NCBI RefSeq assembly: GCF_007004765.1
Contig: NZ_VIKR01000001.1
Location: 1,364,001 to 1,428,000 of the forward strand
Source of the DNA: Aliikangiella marina
GTDB lineage: Bacteria; Pseudomonadota; Gammaproteobacteria; Enterobacterales; Kangiellaceae
DNA: 64,000 nucleotides
Direction: 5' to 3'
The notes under the pieces were generated by a model. It did no database searches. It worked only from the letters and a program-made list of their open reading frames with translations, and was not told where the DNA came from. Below, piece by piece: positions 27,000 to 36,212 of this stretch; position 1 is the first letter of the stretch, and each line of letters begins with the position of its first letter. The position numbers were made by a program, and so were the translations under genes.

Positions 27000-27332
27000 T
27001 CAAGCAGTCGCTTCTTCTTCGACGGGTACTAATTTCCCTGTTCCTTGTAATGTGCTTAGATCGATATCCGCGACTAATTGCACTGGTACATAATCGAGCA
27101 CGAGATTACCCACCAAATGAACAACACCTTTTGCATTTTCAAAATCTGCGTCGTCTAGTTTACTTTGCTGCATATCCAATTGGCTGCCGAGCTCAGTACC
27201 GCCCTGTGTTTCAGTGAATTTCAATAGTACAAATTCGCGCTCAATCTGTTCTTTCAATTCTTGTGCTGAATCACTTCTTTCAGCGACTATTTTATGTTGG
27301 CCTTGTGAAAGCTTTTTGACTAATTCGTTCAT
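27000..27332 (-). CDS. Small conserved protein of unknown function, first gene of NRPS operon
   Basis: 110 residues without a signal peptide. The first half is helical and charged; the second half (TETQGGTELGSQLD, VHLVGNLVLDYVPVQLVADIDLSTLQGTGKL) looks beta-rich. I have the impression of similar small proteins beside NRPS genes in other bacteria but recognise no characterised family. It is the first gene of the leftward operon, 84 bp before mbtH-like, downstream of the large regulatory gap. A cluster-specific accessory role is inferred from position only. Confidence 0.8.
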   Translation of the reverse strand: MNELVKKLSQGQHKIVAERSDSAQELKEQIEREFVLLKFTETQGGTELGSQLDMQQSKLDDADFENAKGVVHLVGNLVLDYVPVQLVADIDLSTLQGTGKLVPVEEEATA

Positions 27333-27788
27333 TTATTTTCCTAGTGTTAAATGGTTAAAATGTTAAATTACAAATTAAGTGTTTATTCAAAATGGTTAAC
27401 AAAGCTTTGATTGTTACACGTCTTAATAAATTTCCGGCAAGACGCTTCTTTAACCACACATGTGCCTACTTGAGCAAATAATGCGATTGTTTTACTGCGA
27501 ATATTAACCTTTACGAGGCTGAAATTATGTAAGTTATTAAACGAACTAAGGCTTTGCTACTGTAACCTACCAATACGTTTCTAATTCCGTTAAGCAGTTT
27601 TATGATTCAAAATCGTCGATACCAACGCCTGCTTATCGCTTTTTTGTAATACGGTTATTGATTGAGCTTCACTTGCAATATGCAATGAATGACAGCTAAT
27701 ACGGTCGCTTCAGTTAATTTTAATGACTTTAATTGTGTCTTAGGTTAACCGCTCCAATTGACTAAATCAACAGAAAATTAAAACCAAT

Positions 27789-27820
27789 TCACAGGTAATT
27801 TATTTAACCTTTACCTGTGA
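27789..27820. repeat. Perfect 10-bp inverted repeat with 12-nt loop
   Basis: TCACAGGTAA at 27789-27798 is the exact reverse complement of TTACCTGTGA at 27811-27820. No T-run follows on either strand, so a terminator is unlikely. It could be an operator or a leader stem-loop of the operon starting at 27332. Confidence 0.7.
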
Positions 27821-27848
27821 GCAGTAACGCACCTAAACGAAATAATGA

Positions 27849-27862
27849 TCTCATGCATGAGA
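27849..27862. promoter_or_regulatory. 14-bp perfect palindrome, candidate operator
   Basis: TCTCATGCATGAGA is self-complementary over 14 bp and lies in the divergent regulatory region, 517 bp from the operon start and 384 bp from the thioesterase start. It has the size of a homodimeric regulator site. The regulator is not known. Confidence 0.5.
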
Positions 27863-27994
27863 CGACTTCATCTTGAGTGAGCTATTCTCGAACAACTATC
27901 ACTGCTATGATGTTTATTAGATTTTTTATTTACGAAAAACAATCAATCTCTGTTAAACTTCAAAACTAGTCTCTTGTCAAACTCTATAGCCCTG

Positions 27995-28097
27995 GGGCAA
28001 TACCACACTAGAGGCAACACATATCAGGGGCAATAAAACAAGAGAGGCAATACAACGATTAAGACAATACAACAAGTAAGACAATACGACAAGAACT
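27995..28097. repeat. Six degenerate 17-bp tandem repeats
   Basis: The core GCAATA (variants GCAACA, ACAATA) recurs at 27997, 28014, 28030, 28047, 28064 and 28081, giving intervals of 17, 16, 17, 17 and 17 bp. The fuller unit is close to RRCAATACAACAAGWAA; the last three units are the most alike. There are no spacers, so this is not CRISPR. It ends about 150 bp upstream of the thioesterase start. Confidence 0.8.
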
Positions 28098-28245
28098 GTT
28101 CTTTCCGCCATATTACTTCTTATAGATTATAGAATTCAATAGACTGTGAAAGGGTAAATACTAAATTGTATATCAAACGTTATCAATGTGATTACTAATG
28201 TCATATCTCAAATTATTAATCTAACGTGTTACTAGGATTATTTTT

Positions 28246-29019
28246 ATGTCAAAAGACCAATGGTTGCTTAGGCCTAATAGAAGCTCCCCTTTAAACCAAG
28301 ATATTAAGTTACTCTGTTTCCCTTACGCAGGAGGCAGTGCTGCGACTTATTTAGATTGGCACAACTGGTTACCTCAAAACGTAGACTTAGTTGCTATTCA
28401 ACCACCTGGTAGAGCTTCTCGTATTTTTGAACCGGGTTATAAAAATATGCATGACTTAGTCGACAGTTTAATCGAGGCTCTATACAAAGAACTTAGTTCT
28501 CCCTATATTTTATTTGGCCACAGCCTAGGCAGTCGCATCGCATTTGAACTCATGAACAGGTGTTTAGCACAAAATTTGCCCCTGCCCCACCGTTTCATTG
28601 CGTCAGGAAGTCGAGGTCCTCATCTATCACCAAGAATAACCTCAATTTATCGATTGCCAGATGCTCAATTTATAGAAAAGTTGAAAAGCATAAATGGCAC
28701 TCCGAAAGAAATTTTGGAAAATTCAGAGTTAATGGAACTTTGCCTCCCTATGTTACGCTCGGACTTCGAACTCGCTGATAAATATAAATATTCAGGAGAC
28801 TGTGTCTTTGACTGTCCAGTGAGTATTTTTGGAGGTAAAAGTGATTCGGAAATTAGCGTTGACGAACTTAAAACTTGGCAAAAGTTTTTCTCTAAAGATA
28901 TCACTATAGAGTTATTCGCAGGCGATCATTTTTTTATTGACTCTTGCAAAACTTCTGTAATTAGTAAAGTTAACGAAATAATTAAATTTGAATTAACAAA
29001 TTTACAAGTTGTTTCCTGA
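28246..29019 (+). CDS. Type II thioesterase (divergent copy)
   Basis: 257 residues, same class as the operon thioesterase but clearly diverged. Motifs are LLCFPYAGGSA, QPPGRASR, the nucleophile elbow GHSLGS, and a late histidine in AGDHFFIDS. It likely edits carrier domains of the cluster. It is transcribed away from the operon, is monocistronic, and ends just before a strong hairpin terminator. Having two type II thioesterases could mean one specialises in the ACP-bound starter and the other in aminoacyl carriers; that is inference. Confidence 0.92.
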   Translation: MSKDQWLLRPNRSSPLNQDIKLLCFPYAGGSAATYLDWHNWLPQNVDLVAIQPPGRASRIFEPGYKNMHDLVDSLIEALYKELSSPYILFGHSLGSRIAFELMNRCLAQNLPLPHRFIASGSRGPHLSPRITSIYRLPDAQFIEKLKSINGTPKEILENSELMELCLPMLRSDFELADKYKYSGDCVFDCPVSIFGGKSDSEISVDELKTWQKFFSKDITIELFAGDHFFIDSCKTSVISKVNEIIKFELTNLQVVS

Positions 29020-29036
29020 TTTAAAACTGCCTTATT

Positions 29037-29071
29037 AAAAATAGCCCTCAGTGACTGAGGGCTATTTTGTG
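29037..29071. terminator. Bidirectional rho-independent terminator
   Basis: A stem of AAAATAGCCCTCA and CTGAGGGCTATTTTG is closed by a short GTGA loop, with A-rich flank on the left and T-rich on the right. It serves the convergent thioesterase (28246, +) and ParB-like (29062, -) genes. The ParB-like stop codon lies within the right arm. Confidence 0.85.
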
Positions 29072-30174
29072 TCTTCTAAATACTCGATAACCGTCGTTAA
29101 AACATTCGACACAGACAAATGGTCATCCCAATCTATGTTTTTCCAATCAATGCCAGTTTTTAGCTCCATAATATTGGAAGTTAACAGTTTTTTAACCGTA
29201 CTCGAAGATTTAATAGGCCGCACCTTGAAGGGTTTTGTTTTAGCTGGCGCTTGTTGACTATTAGACAGTCTGAGCTCTATTTCTTGATTTATTTTTTTTC
29301 TATCAGTTATATTCAGCGTCGTTTTATCTTGACTAATTTTATATTCGTTTTCAGCATCTAAAACAATTTTTTTTGTTTTAACAAACGAGTTAGATAAACC
29401 TGATTCATACGCTTCTAAAATACAGGGATAGCGTGTTAAGACGTTGTAATTATCAAACGCTCCCATCGAAATGCCGAGATTAGTTGCTGTTTCTTTAATC
29501 GTTAAACGCTTTAAACCAACTCGAACTCGCGCGGTGTTAAGTGTATTAATTTCACTCATTGCATTTAGAAATGCAGCCAGTTTTCCATATTGCGGTAAAT
29601 CTTCTCGACTCGCGTTCTCCTGAAACTGTTTGACTTTGGCTAATAATGGTTTGTTGTTGTACAGCTTGAATTGAGCTGCAGAACCATAACCGTTAGCATA
29701 TACTAATGCGAAGAAACGTCTATGGCCGGTTAAGACTTTGTATTTACCATCTTCAAGTGGATAAACGGTAGGCGCTTGTATTAGTTCAGAAATAGCTATG
29801 TTATTACCTAGTTCAATAATTGACTCAATTGTTTGATTCGCTTTTTTCCATTCTTTACTACCGTATTTCAAGCAATTTATTATACAAGACTTTCCTATAA
29901 TAACTTTATCTTCAGCTAGATAAGTATCCACTAGTTGCTTTTTGGTAATTTTACGAGTTACGAATAAGTTGGCATGTTCGTCTTCGATTAACACCGCAGG
30001 CAAAAACCTGGCATTTTCTTCATCAGGAACTATTGAACTGAGAAAAATTGACTTATATTTAAACGACTCTAAATCTATTTTCTTATCTTTGTTGTTTAAA
30101 TTACTGACTAATAATTGTTCGTACTTAACACCGTTCATTCGAATATTCTGACCCCCGAAACTTAACCTAGACAA
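29062..30174 (-). CDS. ParB-like nuclease/CTPase-fold DNA-binding protein
   Basis: 370 residues. The centre has VLTGHRRFFALVYANG, the conserved box of ParB N-terminal domains (GERR in chromosomal ParB). It is followed by a helix-turn-helix-like segment (LTIKETATNLGISMGAFDNYN). There is no adjacent parA and no obvious parS, so a chromosome-partition role is unlikely. ParB-fold proteins also occur as regulators and on mobile elements. It lies at the edge of the NRPS cluster, converging on the second thioesterase gene. A cluster regulator or a relic of a plasmid or integrative element are both open. Confidence 0.75.
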   Translation of the reverse strand: MSRLSFGGQNIRMNGVKYEQLLVSNLNNKDKKIDLESFKYKSIFLSSIVPDEENARFLPAVLIEDEHANLFVTRKITKKQLVDTYLAEDKVIIGKSCIINCLKYGSKEWKKANQTIESIIELGNNIAISELIQAPTVYPLEDGKYKVLTGHRRFFALVYANGYGSAAQFKLYNNKPLLAKVKQFQENASREDLPQYGKLAAFLNAMSEINTLNTARVRVGLKRLTIKETATNLGISMGAFDNYNVLTRYPCILEAYESGLSNSFVKTKKIVLDAENEYKISQDKTTLNITDRKKINQEIELRLSNSQQAPAKTKPFKVRPIKSSSTVKKLLTSNIMELKTGIDWKNIDWDDHLSVSNVLTTVIEYLEDTK

Positions 30175-31035
30175 ACGCTAGTATAACACATCCGACCATC
30201 TATTGGTTAATTTATACCCGTATTGCAACATAGTGGTGCATAACTATTAACCATAAGCGTGTCAAAATGCTCACATATTAACCAAAAACAGAGTTTTTTA
30301 AGTTAGTTTTCTATCCGACTAGCATATTTTTATAACTATGTTATTAATTATAGCGTAATTAGTTGACTTCGATATCGTTAATTAAACATGCGTTAGATTC
30401 TTCGGGTATAAATCCAATCGAACTATTTAAAATTCTCCTTTTTACTCATATTGAATATATTCTTATTCCCTACTTTAAATCTATACTCGTCTGAAACTAG
30501 CTAAAGAAAATTTCTTTTCAGTCACATAATAGGCTACAACCCTAAATTGACTTGTCGCTATACTTGTTCATTACTTATCCTTCACAACTGTTTTACGAAT
30601 CTACTATTGTAATTTTCGGGTAACCAATGTTTGTTATGGTTCTTTTACCAATGTTTGTTGTAGGACCTTTAAATGAGTCTTAGGACTAAACCTTAAATCC
30701 CAATTTTAATACGACCTTTAAATAGCTCGCGTTAAGAATATTTTAATCACGAACGATAGCAGAAATCTGGAAGTTACTTGTGAAAGTTATTAATCAAATT
30801 TAGACAGGTAAATGGACTAACTACATAACGACGTACAAGGATTAATTAGTCGACCTACGCAATAATTGATGATTGTTAAGGTTGTTTAATTTTCAAACAT
30901 CCAATCTCTAATAGTATATCTTCTCAGAAATTTAAAAGGTTTAATTTAGTTTTTATCTCATTTTGAGTGTTGCCGACTTAACTAATTCAGTGATATTTTT
31001 TTAGCTTAATGGACTTGATGAATTAGAAGAAACTT
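30175..31035. other. Non-coding gap between ParB-like gene and small ORF
   Basis: 861 bp of AT-rich DNA with stops in all frames and no recognised RNA gene. The only structure I see is a 13-bp exact direct repeat (ACCAATGTTTGTT) at 30623-30635 and 30647-30659. The promoter of the ParB-like gene should be at its left end. Confidence 0.5.
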
Positions 31036-31236
31036 ATGAATAATAATGATACTAAACTGGACGAGTTAGAAAATATTGAACTGATTAAGTGGGCGTTCAA
31101 GAGAGGATATCAGTTAGGTGCTTCAGACGCTGGGCAAGGTGTTTTTATAGAGTTTTCAGAAACATTAAACTATTTTATAAAAGAACTCGATCAATCAATA
31201 GAAGTACAATCAAAGTTAAAGTACGTCGCTAATTAA
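31036..31236 (+). CDS. Small hypothetical protein
   Basis: 66 residues, acidic and helical (LDELENIELIKWAFKRGYQLG), without a signal peptide or membrane segment. An AGAAG-type ribosome site precedes the ATG. I recognise no family. It is isolated between two non-coding gaps on the cluster edge. The coding call rests on the plausible amino-acid composition and ribosome site, so it is tentative. Confidence 0.5.
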   Translation: MNNNDTKLDELENIELIKWAFKRGYQLGASDAGQGVFIEFSETLNYFIKELDQSIEVQSKLKYVAN

Positions 31237-31575
31237 TAACACAAATCTACTTTAGTTTTCGATTAACCCCCTATTTAATTCGTTGCAATGCAAATAGCTT
31301 GATCAGTAAGAGCAAGAGCCAAAATAAAATTAAAAAGTAAAAAGCGGCAGTTAAAAAATACCTCCTTAACTGATTTAGCACCAATAAAAATTCGACACGA
31401 GAGTGTGATTAATGCGCGTCCCCCAGTTGCTTAAGTACGAATATCTTTAGTAAAAATATATTTAGCGTATTTATCAATTTCAGATATCTCATCAATGTTA
31501 TCTCTATAATCTCTTGATGAACGACAAGCCAACCTTTTTTTGACACCGGTAACAAACAATTAAAGAAAATAATCT
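31237..31575. other. Non-coding gap
   Basis: 339 bp between the small ORF and the convergent TauD-family gene. I see no gene and no clear terminator; a short ORF on the minus strand here only overlaps the TauD gene's 3' end. Confidence 0.5.
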
Positions 31576-32625
31576 TTAGGCGTACATAGCGAGTAGTTCT
31601 CTCGTCTCGAGGGGGTTCCAATTATTAACACCATGGGCCCAAGCTCGATTGTTAAATATTAAAAAATCACCCGGCTGCATTTTATAGATAACATGGGTAT
31701 CAAACAATTTTGCTGTCGAGGCTAAGTCACCACTATCAGTGTCAGCAGGCGCCCAATCAGAATCCCGTTCAATATGCATCATACTTTGATATTGATCACT
31801 ACCTTTAGCATCAATTGAAAAACAAGAAGAGCCATTATCAGTTTGAGTGTGTATCAATGATAATTGACTCAATAAATCAAATTGTAATCGATGAAATGCA
31901 TGATCATGAACGGTAACATTATCCCATAAGGTATAAATCTGCTCGTTACTCACTTTTGAGTACTGCTTTTGTAATGGTGCTAATCGAGTAACCACCTTGC
32001 CTTGAGCAGTCTCACTTAATGTGCGTAGTACTTTATCGCAAGACTCGATAACATCCTTGGCATCAAGATGACCTTGCTGTAGTTTGCGAATTGCTGCCGC
32101 GTCAAGATCTTTACCCAATATCGCCTTCTCTTTCGCCTTCACATGGCTAAAATCTGCTCGTTGATCAATTCGACTGAGCACGTTTTCACCACCATGTTGA
32201 GCGTTCTTTCGACAATAGAGACCAAACAATTCAATGGGAGAAGTACTATCGCCCTCACAATGAGGTTGAATGTATTGATAGTCTTCTCGCTCATTCACAG
32301 TAACGGCAACATCATCAACACCACAACGATCTTCCATCATATCTACGACAAATTGCATTTGAAGTAAGTATGATTCGGTTAGCTGATAATGTTCTGCTAA
32401 GTCGCTAAATATTTTACTAGCATCTTGCAGTGAAATAGATCTTGCTAATGCAATATTATTATTTGCTAGTTCAGATATTAGACCCGAATCTTGTTGCGGC
32501 GCATTACCGTCTAATGGAATGATATACGGACAGCTATGTGCTTCTTTGCTAGCATTGAAGACTGGAACACCATAATGTTCAACTTGCTCGTTTGTAATGT
32601 GCCGACTTACATGGTCAGTTTTCAT
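31576..32625 (-). CDS. TauD/clavaminate synthase-like Fe(II)/2-oxoglutarate oxygenase
   Basis: 349 residues. The likely metal ligands are H122 and E124 (PHCEGD) and the distal H331 (NNRAWAHGV), with R342 in ETRELL as the 2-oxoglutarate anchor. The acidic ligand is present, so this is an oxygenase and not a halogenase. Family members hydroxylate amino acids free or on carriers; SyrP, an Asp beta-hydroxylase of the syringomycin pathway, belongs to the same superfamily and is similar in size. Module 2 of the NRPS reads aspartate, so Asp hydroxylation is possible but not shown. The gene is about 4.2 kb from the operon head with its own upstream region. Confidence 0.8.
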   Translation of the reverse strand: MKTDHVSRHITNEQVEHYGVPVFNASKEAHSCPYIIPLDGNAPQQDSGLISELANNNIALARSISLQDASKIFSDLAEHYQLTESYLLQMQFVVDMMEDRCGVDDVAVTVNEREDYQYIQPHCEGDSTSPIELFGLYCRKNAQHGGENVLSRIDQRADFSHVKAKEKAILGKDLDAAAIRKLQQGHLDAKDVIESCDKVLRTLSETAQGKVVTRLAPLQKQYSKVSNEQIYTLWDNVTVHDHAFHRLQFDLLSQLSLIHTQTDNGSSCFSIDAKGSDQYQSMMHIERDSDWAPADTDSGDLASTAKLFDTHVIYKMQPGDFLIFNNRAWAHGVNNWNPLETRELLAMYA

Positions 32626-33609
32626 GATAATTACCTTTTACTTTAGGCTTTAAACAGTTTCAATTGACGATTTTTTGGTTTAGCCGTACGCGAGACTGCT
32701 GAGGGACCAACAAAATGCTAGTTCAGTCACGAGAGTCTTACTTCGCCCAGCGTCATGAGAAAATTTAATCGATGACAAGAGCTAATACTTCTTAACTCGC
32801 TAAGTAATTCAAGCTCAAACCGTCTTTTTGCGAACATTGTGCCCGTTGATTAATCAGTGGCTATATCTCTCTAACTTTTTTGGCAAATAAAATCGATTCC
32901 CAGAACCTTTTGCAGATTTCTGGATTCAATTACATTGTTCAAGGGACAACAAGGCCGCTTGTGATCAAATTCTTCTTATATTTATAACTTTTATGGTATA
33001 TACCGACCTTGCTCTCATTACTCGTCAAGTGTTAGTCGCATACTAATGAGAACTGTCAAGCTTTAACGTTTTGTTTCAGCGCTTACGTCATCGACGTTTT
33101 ATCGGTGTTACTTAGAATAATGTAATACAAAAGCGCTAATTTCAAGTAGTTAAAAGTTTGATTTTTCAACTGGGTAAATTTGCTTTCGCACTTTTTATTT
33201 TCTTATAGCAGATCTAATCTGCAGTATCCCTATACTATCTAATTTCGCGAAACGAAACAAACGAGCACTCGCTTGCCACCGTTAATTTAACGCTCTTAAT
33301 TGCTTTCAAGAGCCTATTCAAGCAGCTAGAAGGGATCAGTACTCATCAATTAAACCACCAAAAATAGGCAAGTCGTTAATTATATAAATAATTATTTGCG
33401 CTTCAGAAACAATGACTGGACTACACTGCCCGACCAACTTTAATTTATTGGCTTCATATTACTAGATTAAAATCCAACTTAACAGCCAACTTGAGCCAAT
33501 TTTTTCTCGCAAAAGTTTACGTCATCATTCTATCAAATGTGAGCAACCTAAGCCGATACGAATAAGAAATATGTAGCTGACTCTTTCACTCAAATGTCCG
33601 TTTTTCGTA
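32626..33609. other. Non-coding gap separating cluster from chromosomal genes
   Basis: 984 bp, AT-rich, without a supported ORF, tRNA or insertion-sequence end. It separates the putative biosynthetic region from glnD and holds the TauD gene promoter at its left end. No attachment-site repeat was found by eye. Confidence 0.5.
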
Positions 33610-36186
33610 TTAAGACGTGACCAGCTTCACTAGCAATTTTGATAGTTTACTTTGCTGTCGCTTGTTTAATCGACTATTCGAGCTGTTGCTAACCATAAAC
33701 ACATTTTCTACCATCTCACCAACGGTAGTCAGCTTAGCGGAAAATATTTTTATCTTCATTTCTCTAAAACATTGGCAAATAATCGTCATGAAGTTTGGGT
33801 TATCTAACGCGGTTATTGAGACTAATGTTCGATCTGTTTTGGTTGTTTCTAAATACTCAACTTGAACCTTGTTTTCAAAATTTTTGATATATTTAGGTGA
33901 AGCTAGTTTTACAGACTTTTGCCTGTTTAATACTTGTTGCTGTAGCTTGTCTTCAACATCTTGTTTGCGGGAAATAGTCTCTATTGGATTACCGTTGTAA
34001 TCTAGGACCTTTATCAATTCTAAAATATAATCATTCTTACAACGAATTAACTGGGCATCTTTGACGTCAACCTTTAGCTGATTTAACGCGCTAAATAGAT
34101 CGGAGAATAAACTTTCTCTATCAGGTAAATAAGCGAAAATACAACTACAACCATCGACCGGTGCTTCTGATATTGAGATAAAGCCTAACGTATCGGTTGA
34201 TAAAAGGGCTTTTTGACTAAAATACACTATTTCATCTATCTCAGTATTACTGAAGAACGTAAGCGGTAGATTTCTCCATAGGTCGATAACTAAGTCGTGA
34301 TTTAAGTCAAAGCGCTTTTCAAGTTCAGCTAAGGACTCTTTTTTACGCTCTTTAATTTTTTCTCGTATGGTAAAAACGTTTTCGAGCCCTTGTAACAACG
34401 CTTTTTTCGATTCAATGTAAAGCCGCTCCAACAAACTCGCTTTCCAGCCGGTCCATAGATTAGGATTAGTCGCATTAATATCGGCAATTGTCAGACAATA
34501 CAAGGCATCTAGTCTAGACTGAGTACCTATTTTTTTTGCGAAATTTTTTACTACTTCGGGATCAGAAATATCTTGTTGTTGTGAAGTAATCGACATTAAA
34601 AGGTGATTCTCAACTAACCAAGTTACCAACTCGATATCTGAGCGTTTAAGCCCATGAAATTGACAAAATTGTTTCGCATCTACTGCGCCAAGCTCGCTAT
34701 GATCGCCTCCCCGCCCTTTGCCGATGTCATGAAATAGTGCAGCTAACAATAGCACTGGACGCTGACGAATCAATTTTGAGAACAAGGGTTGATAAGTAGC
34801 AAAGTGTACTGACTTTGATTTCGATGTTAACTCAACGACATTCAAAATCGTTTGGAAGATATGTTCATCAACGGTATATGCATGAAATAAATCGAATTGC
34901 ATTTGACCAACAATATTTCGCCACTGGGTTAAATAGGCTGCAAGTATACCGTGATGGTGCATTAGTTTAATCGAGTTACTAATATCATTTGTTTCAGCAA
35001 GAATACTCAAAAATTCTGTACGACATTCCTCGAAATCTTGCAGATCACCGAGCAAGCGGCGGCGTGCTTGTCTCATTAAACGAATTGTTTGTGGGGTTAT
35101 GCCTCTAATCTTGCTACCAGACTGTGCGACGATACGAAACATTGACAATATTTCTTTACGATGAACAAAAACATCGTACGCTCTAACATTGATTAAATCA
35201 TCACGAATTTCAAAGTTTTGATTAACGACCTCTACTTTTTTCAGTCCGGTAGAGTATAAATCAAACTGGATAAATGCCATAAGCATTTGATTGATTTCTT
35301 TGATACGTTTAGTTGCACGAAAAACTTGTCGCATCATTTTTTCAATAGCAAGATTCCCAGTATCGCCAAATCCTAAAAGTGAAGCTATGTCGGCTTGATA
35401 CTCTAATAACAGCCTGTTTTCATCGCGACCCGCGATCTTATGAAGCGCCCAACGAACGCGCCAAATAAAATTCTGTGCCTCGATAAGTTCATTAAACTCA
35501 TCGGTATTGAAGTATTTGCTACGTCTTATGTCAGCAAAATCTGAAGTTCCCATCTCTTTCTGGAGAATCCAAAAAACAGTTTGGACATCTCTTAGACCAC
35601 CAGGTCCTTCTTTGATATTTGGTTCCAACTTAAACGCTTGATTATCAAGCTTTAGATGACGTTCTTTCTGCTCTAATAACTTTTCAGTGAAGAAACGTTC
35701 GCCATTCCATGGTTTATTACTATAGAGCATTTCTTTCACGACACGAGCGTGTTGCGGTGTTCCAGTTATAGTCCTTATCTCAAGTAAATTAGTCGCTATA
35801 GAAATATCATTTTTGCACATCTGCTTATTTTTTGAGAGCGACCTGACAGATTGACCAACCGTTAACCCTAAATCCCAAAGTTGAGTCATAAAGACTTGTA
35901 GACTCTCCTCTTCTTTCGAACTTAACGAGCTCTCGTAAAGCACACATATATCAATATCAGAATGTGGATGTAGTGTTTTCCGACCATACCCTCCAACTGC
36001 ATTAAGAGAAAGGTTTTGGTTTGCACAACCTGCAGCATTCCATAATTCAGTCACCACTCCATCGATAAAAGTTGCACGATTTTCTAATAGGCTTTCAATC
36101 GGTGTTGTACTAAAGTTTATACTTAATTGCTCATCGAACACGTTAATTTGATTTTGGAAGCGTTTAATCATCTCAATACTTGTCAT
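33610..36186 (-). CDS. glnD: Bifunctional uridylyltransferase/uridylyl-removing enzyme GlnD
   Basis: 858 residues, in the normal size range. The nucleotidyltransferase motif GGYGRKTLHPHSDID lies near residues 64-78. The HD domain shows FHDIGKGRGGDHSELG mid-protein, and two ACT domains follow (about 690-770 and 785-858). GlnD senses glutamine and adds or removes UMP on the PII proteins, controlling nitrogen assimilation. It starts 26 bp downstream of an SLC13-type permease gene, so the two are probably co-transcribed. This is not the usual map/dapD neighbourhood of glnD. Confidence 0.95.
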   Translation of the reverse strand: MTSIEMIKRFQNQINVFDEQLSINFSTTPIESLLENRATFIDGVVTELWNAAGCANQNLSLNAVGGYGRKTLHPHSDIDICVLYESSLSSKEEESLQVFMTQLWDLGLTVGQSVRSLSKNKQMCKNDISIATNLLEIRTITGTPQHARVVKEMLYSNKPWNGERFFTEKLLEQKERHLKLDNQAFKLEPNIKEGPGGLRDVQTVFWILQKEMGTSDFADIRRSKYFNTDEFNELIEAQNFIWRVRWALHKIAGRDENRLLLEYQADIASLLGFGDTGNLAIEKMMRQVFRATKRIKEINQMLMAFIQFDLYSTGLKKVEVVNQNFEIRDDLINVRAYDVFVHRKEILSMFRIVAQSGSKIRGITPQTIRLMRQARRRLLGDLQDFEECRTEFLSILAETNDISNSIKLMHHHGILAAYLTQWRNIVGQMQFDLFHAYTVDEHIFQTILNVVELTSKSKSVHFATYQPLFSKLIRQRPVLLLAALFHDIGKGRGGDHSELGAVDAKQFCQFHGLKRSDIELVTWLVENHLLMSITSQQQDISDPEVVKNFAKKIGTQSRLDALYCLTIADINATNPNLWTGWKASLLERLYIESKKALLQGLENVFTIREKIKERKKESLAELEKRFDLNHDLVIDLWRNLPLTFFSNTEIDEIVYFSQKALLSTDTLGFISISEAPVDGCSCIFAYLPDRESLFSDLFSALNQLKVDVKDAQLIRCKNDYILELIKVLDYNGNPIETISRKQDVEDKLQQQVLNRQKSVKLASPKYIKNFENKVQVEYLETTKTDRTLVSITALDNPNFMTIICQCFREMKIKIFSAKLTTVGEMVENVFMVSNSSNSRLNKRQQSKLSKLLVKLVTS

Positions 36187-36212
36187 AGAATAAACTCTCC
36201 ACTAAGCGGGCT

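Larger units (their letters stand above)
27333..28245. promoter_or_regulatory. Divergent regulatory region of the NRPS cluster
   Basis: 913 bp without a convincing ORF, between the leftward operon (start 27332) and the rightward thioesterase gene (start 28246). It must hold both promoters. It contains a perfect inverted repeat with a 12-nt loop (27789-27820), a perfect 14-bp palindrome (27849-27862) and a tandem array of six 17-bp units (27995-28097), listed separately. I could not assign -10/-35 boxes with confidence in this AT-rich DNA. Confidence 0.7.

Noticed and set aside
27995-28097. CRISPR-like array
   Set aside because: The units are only 17 bp, directly abutting and degenerate, with no spacers and no cas genes.
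31409-31621. 70-residue minus-strand ORF
   Set aside because: Mostly low-complexity readout of the 3' end of the TauD gene in another frame, with no ribosome site.
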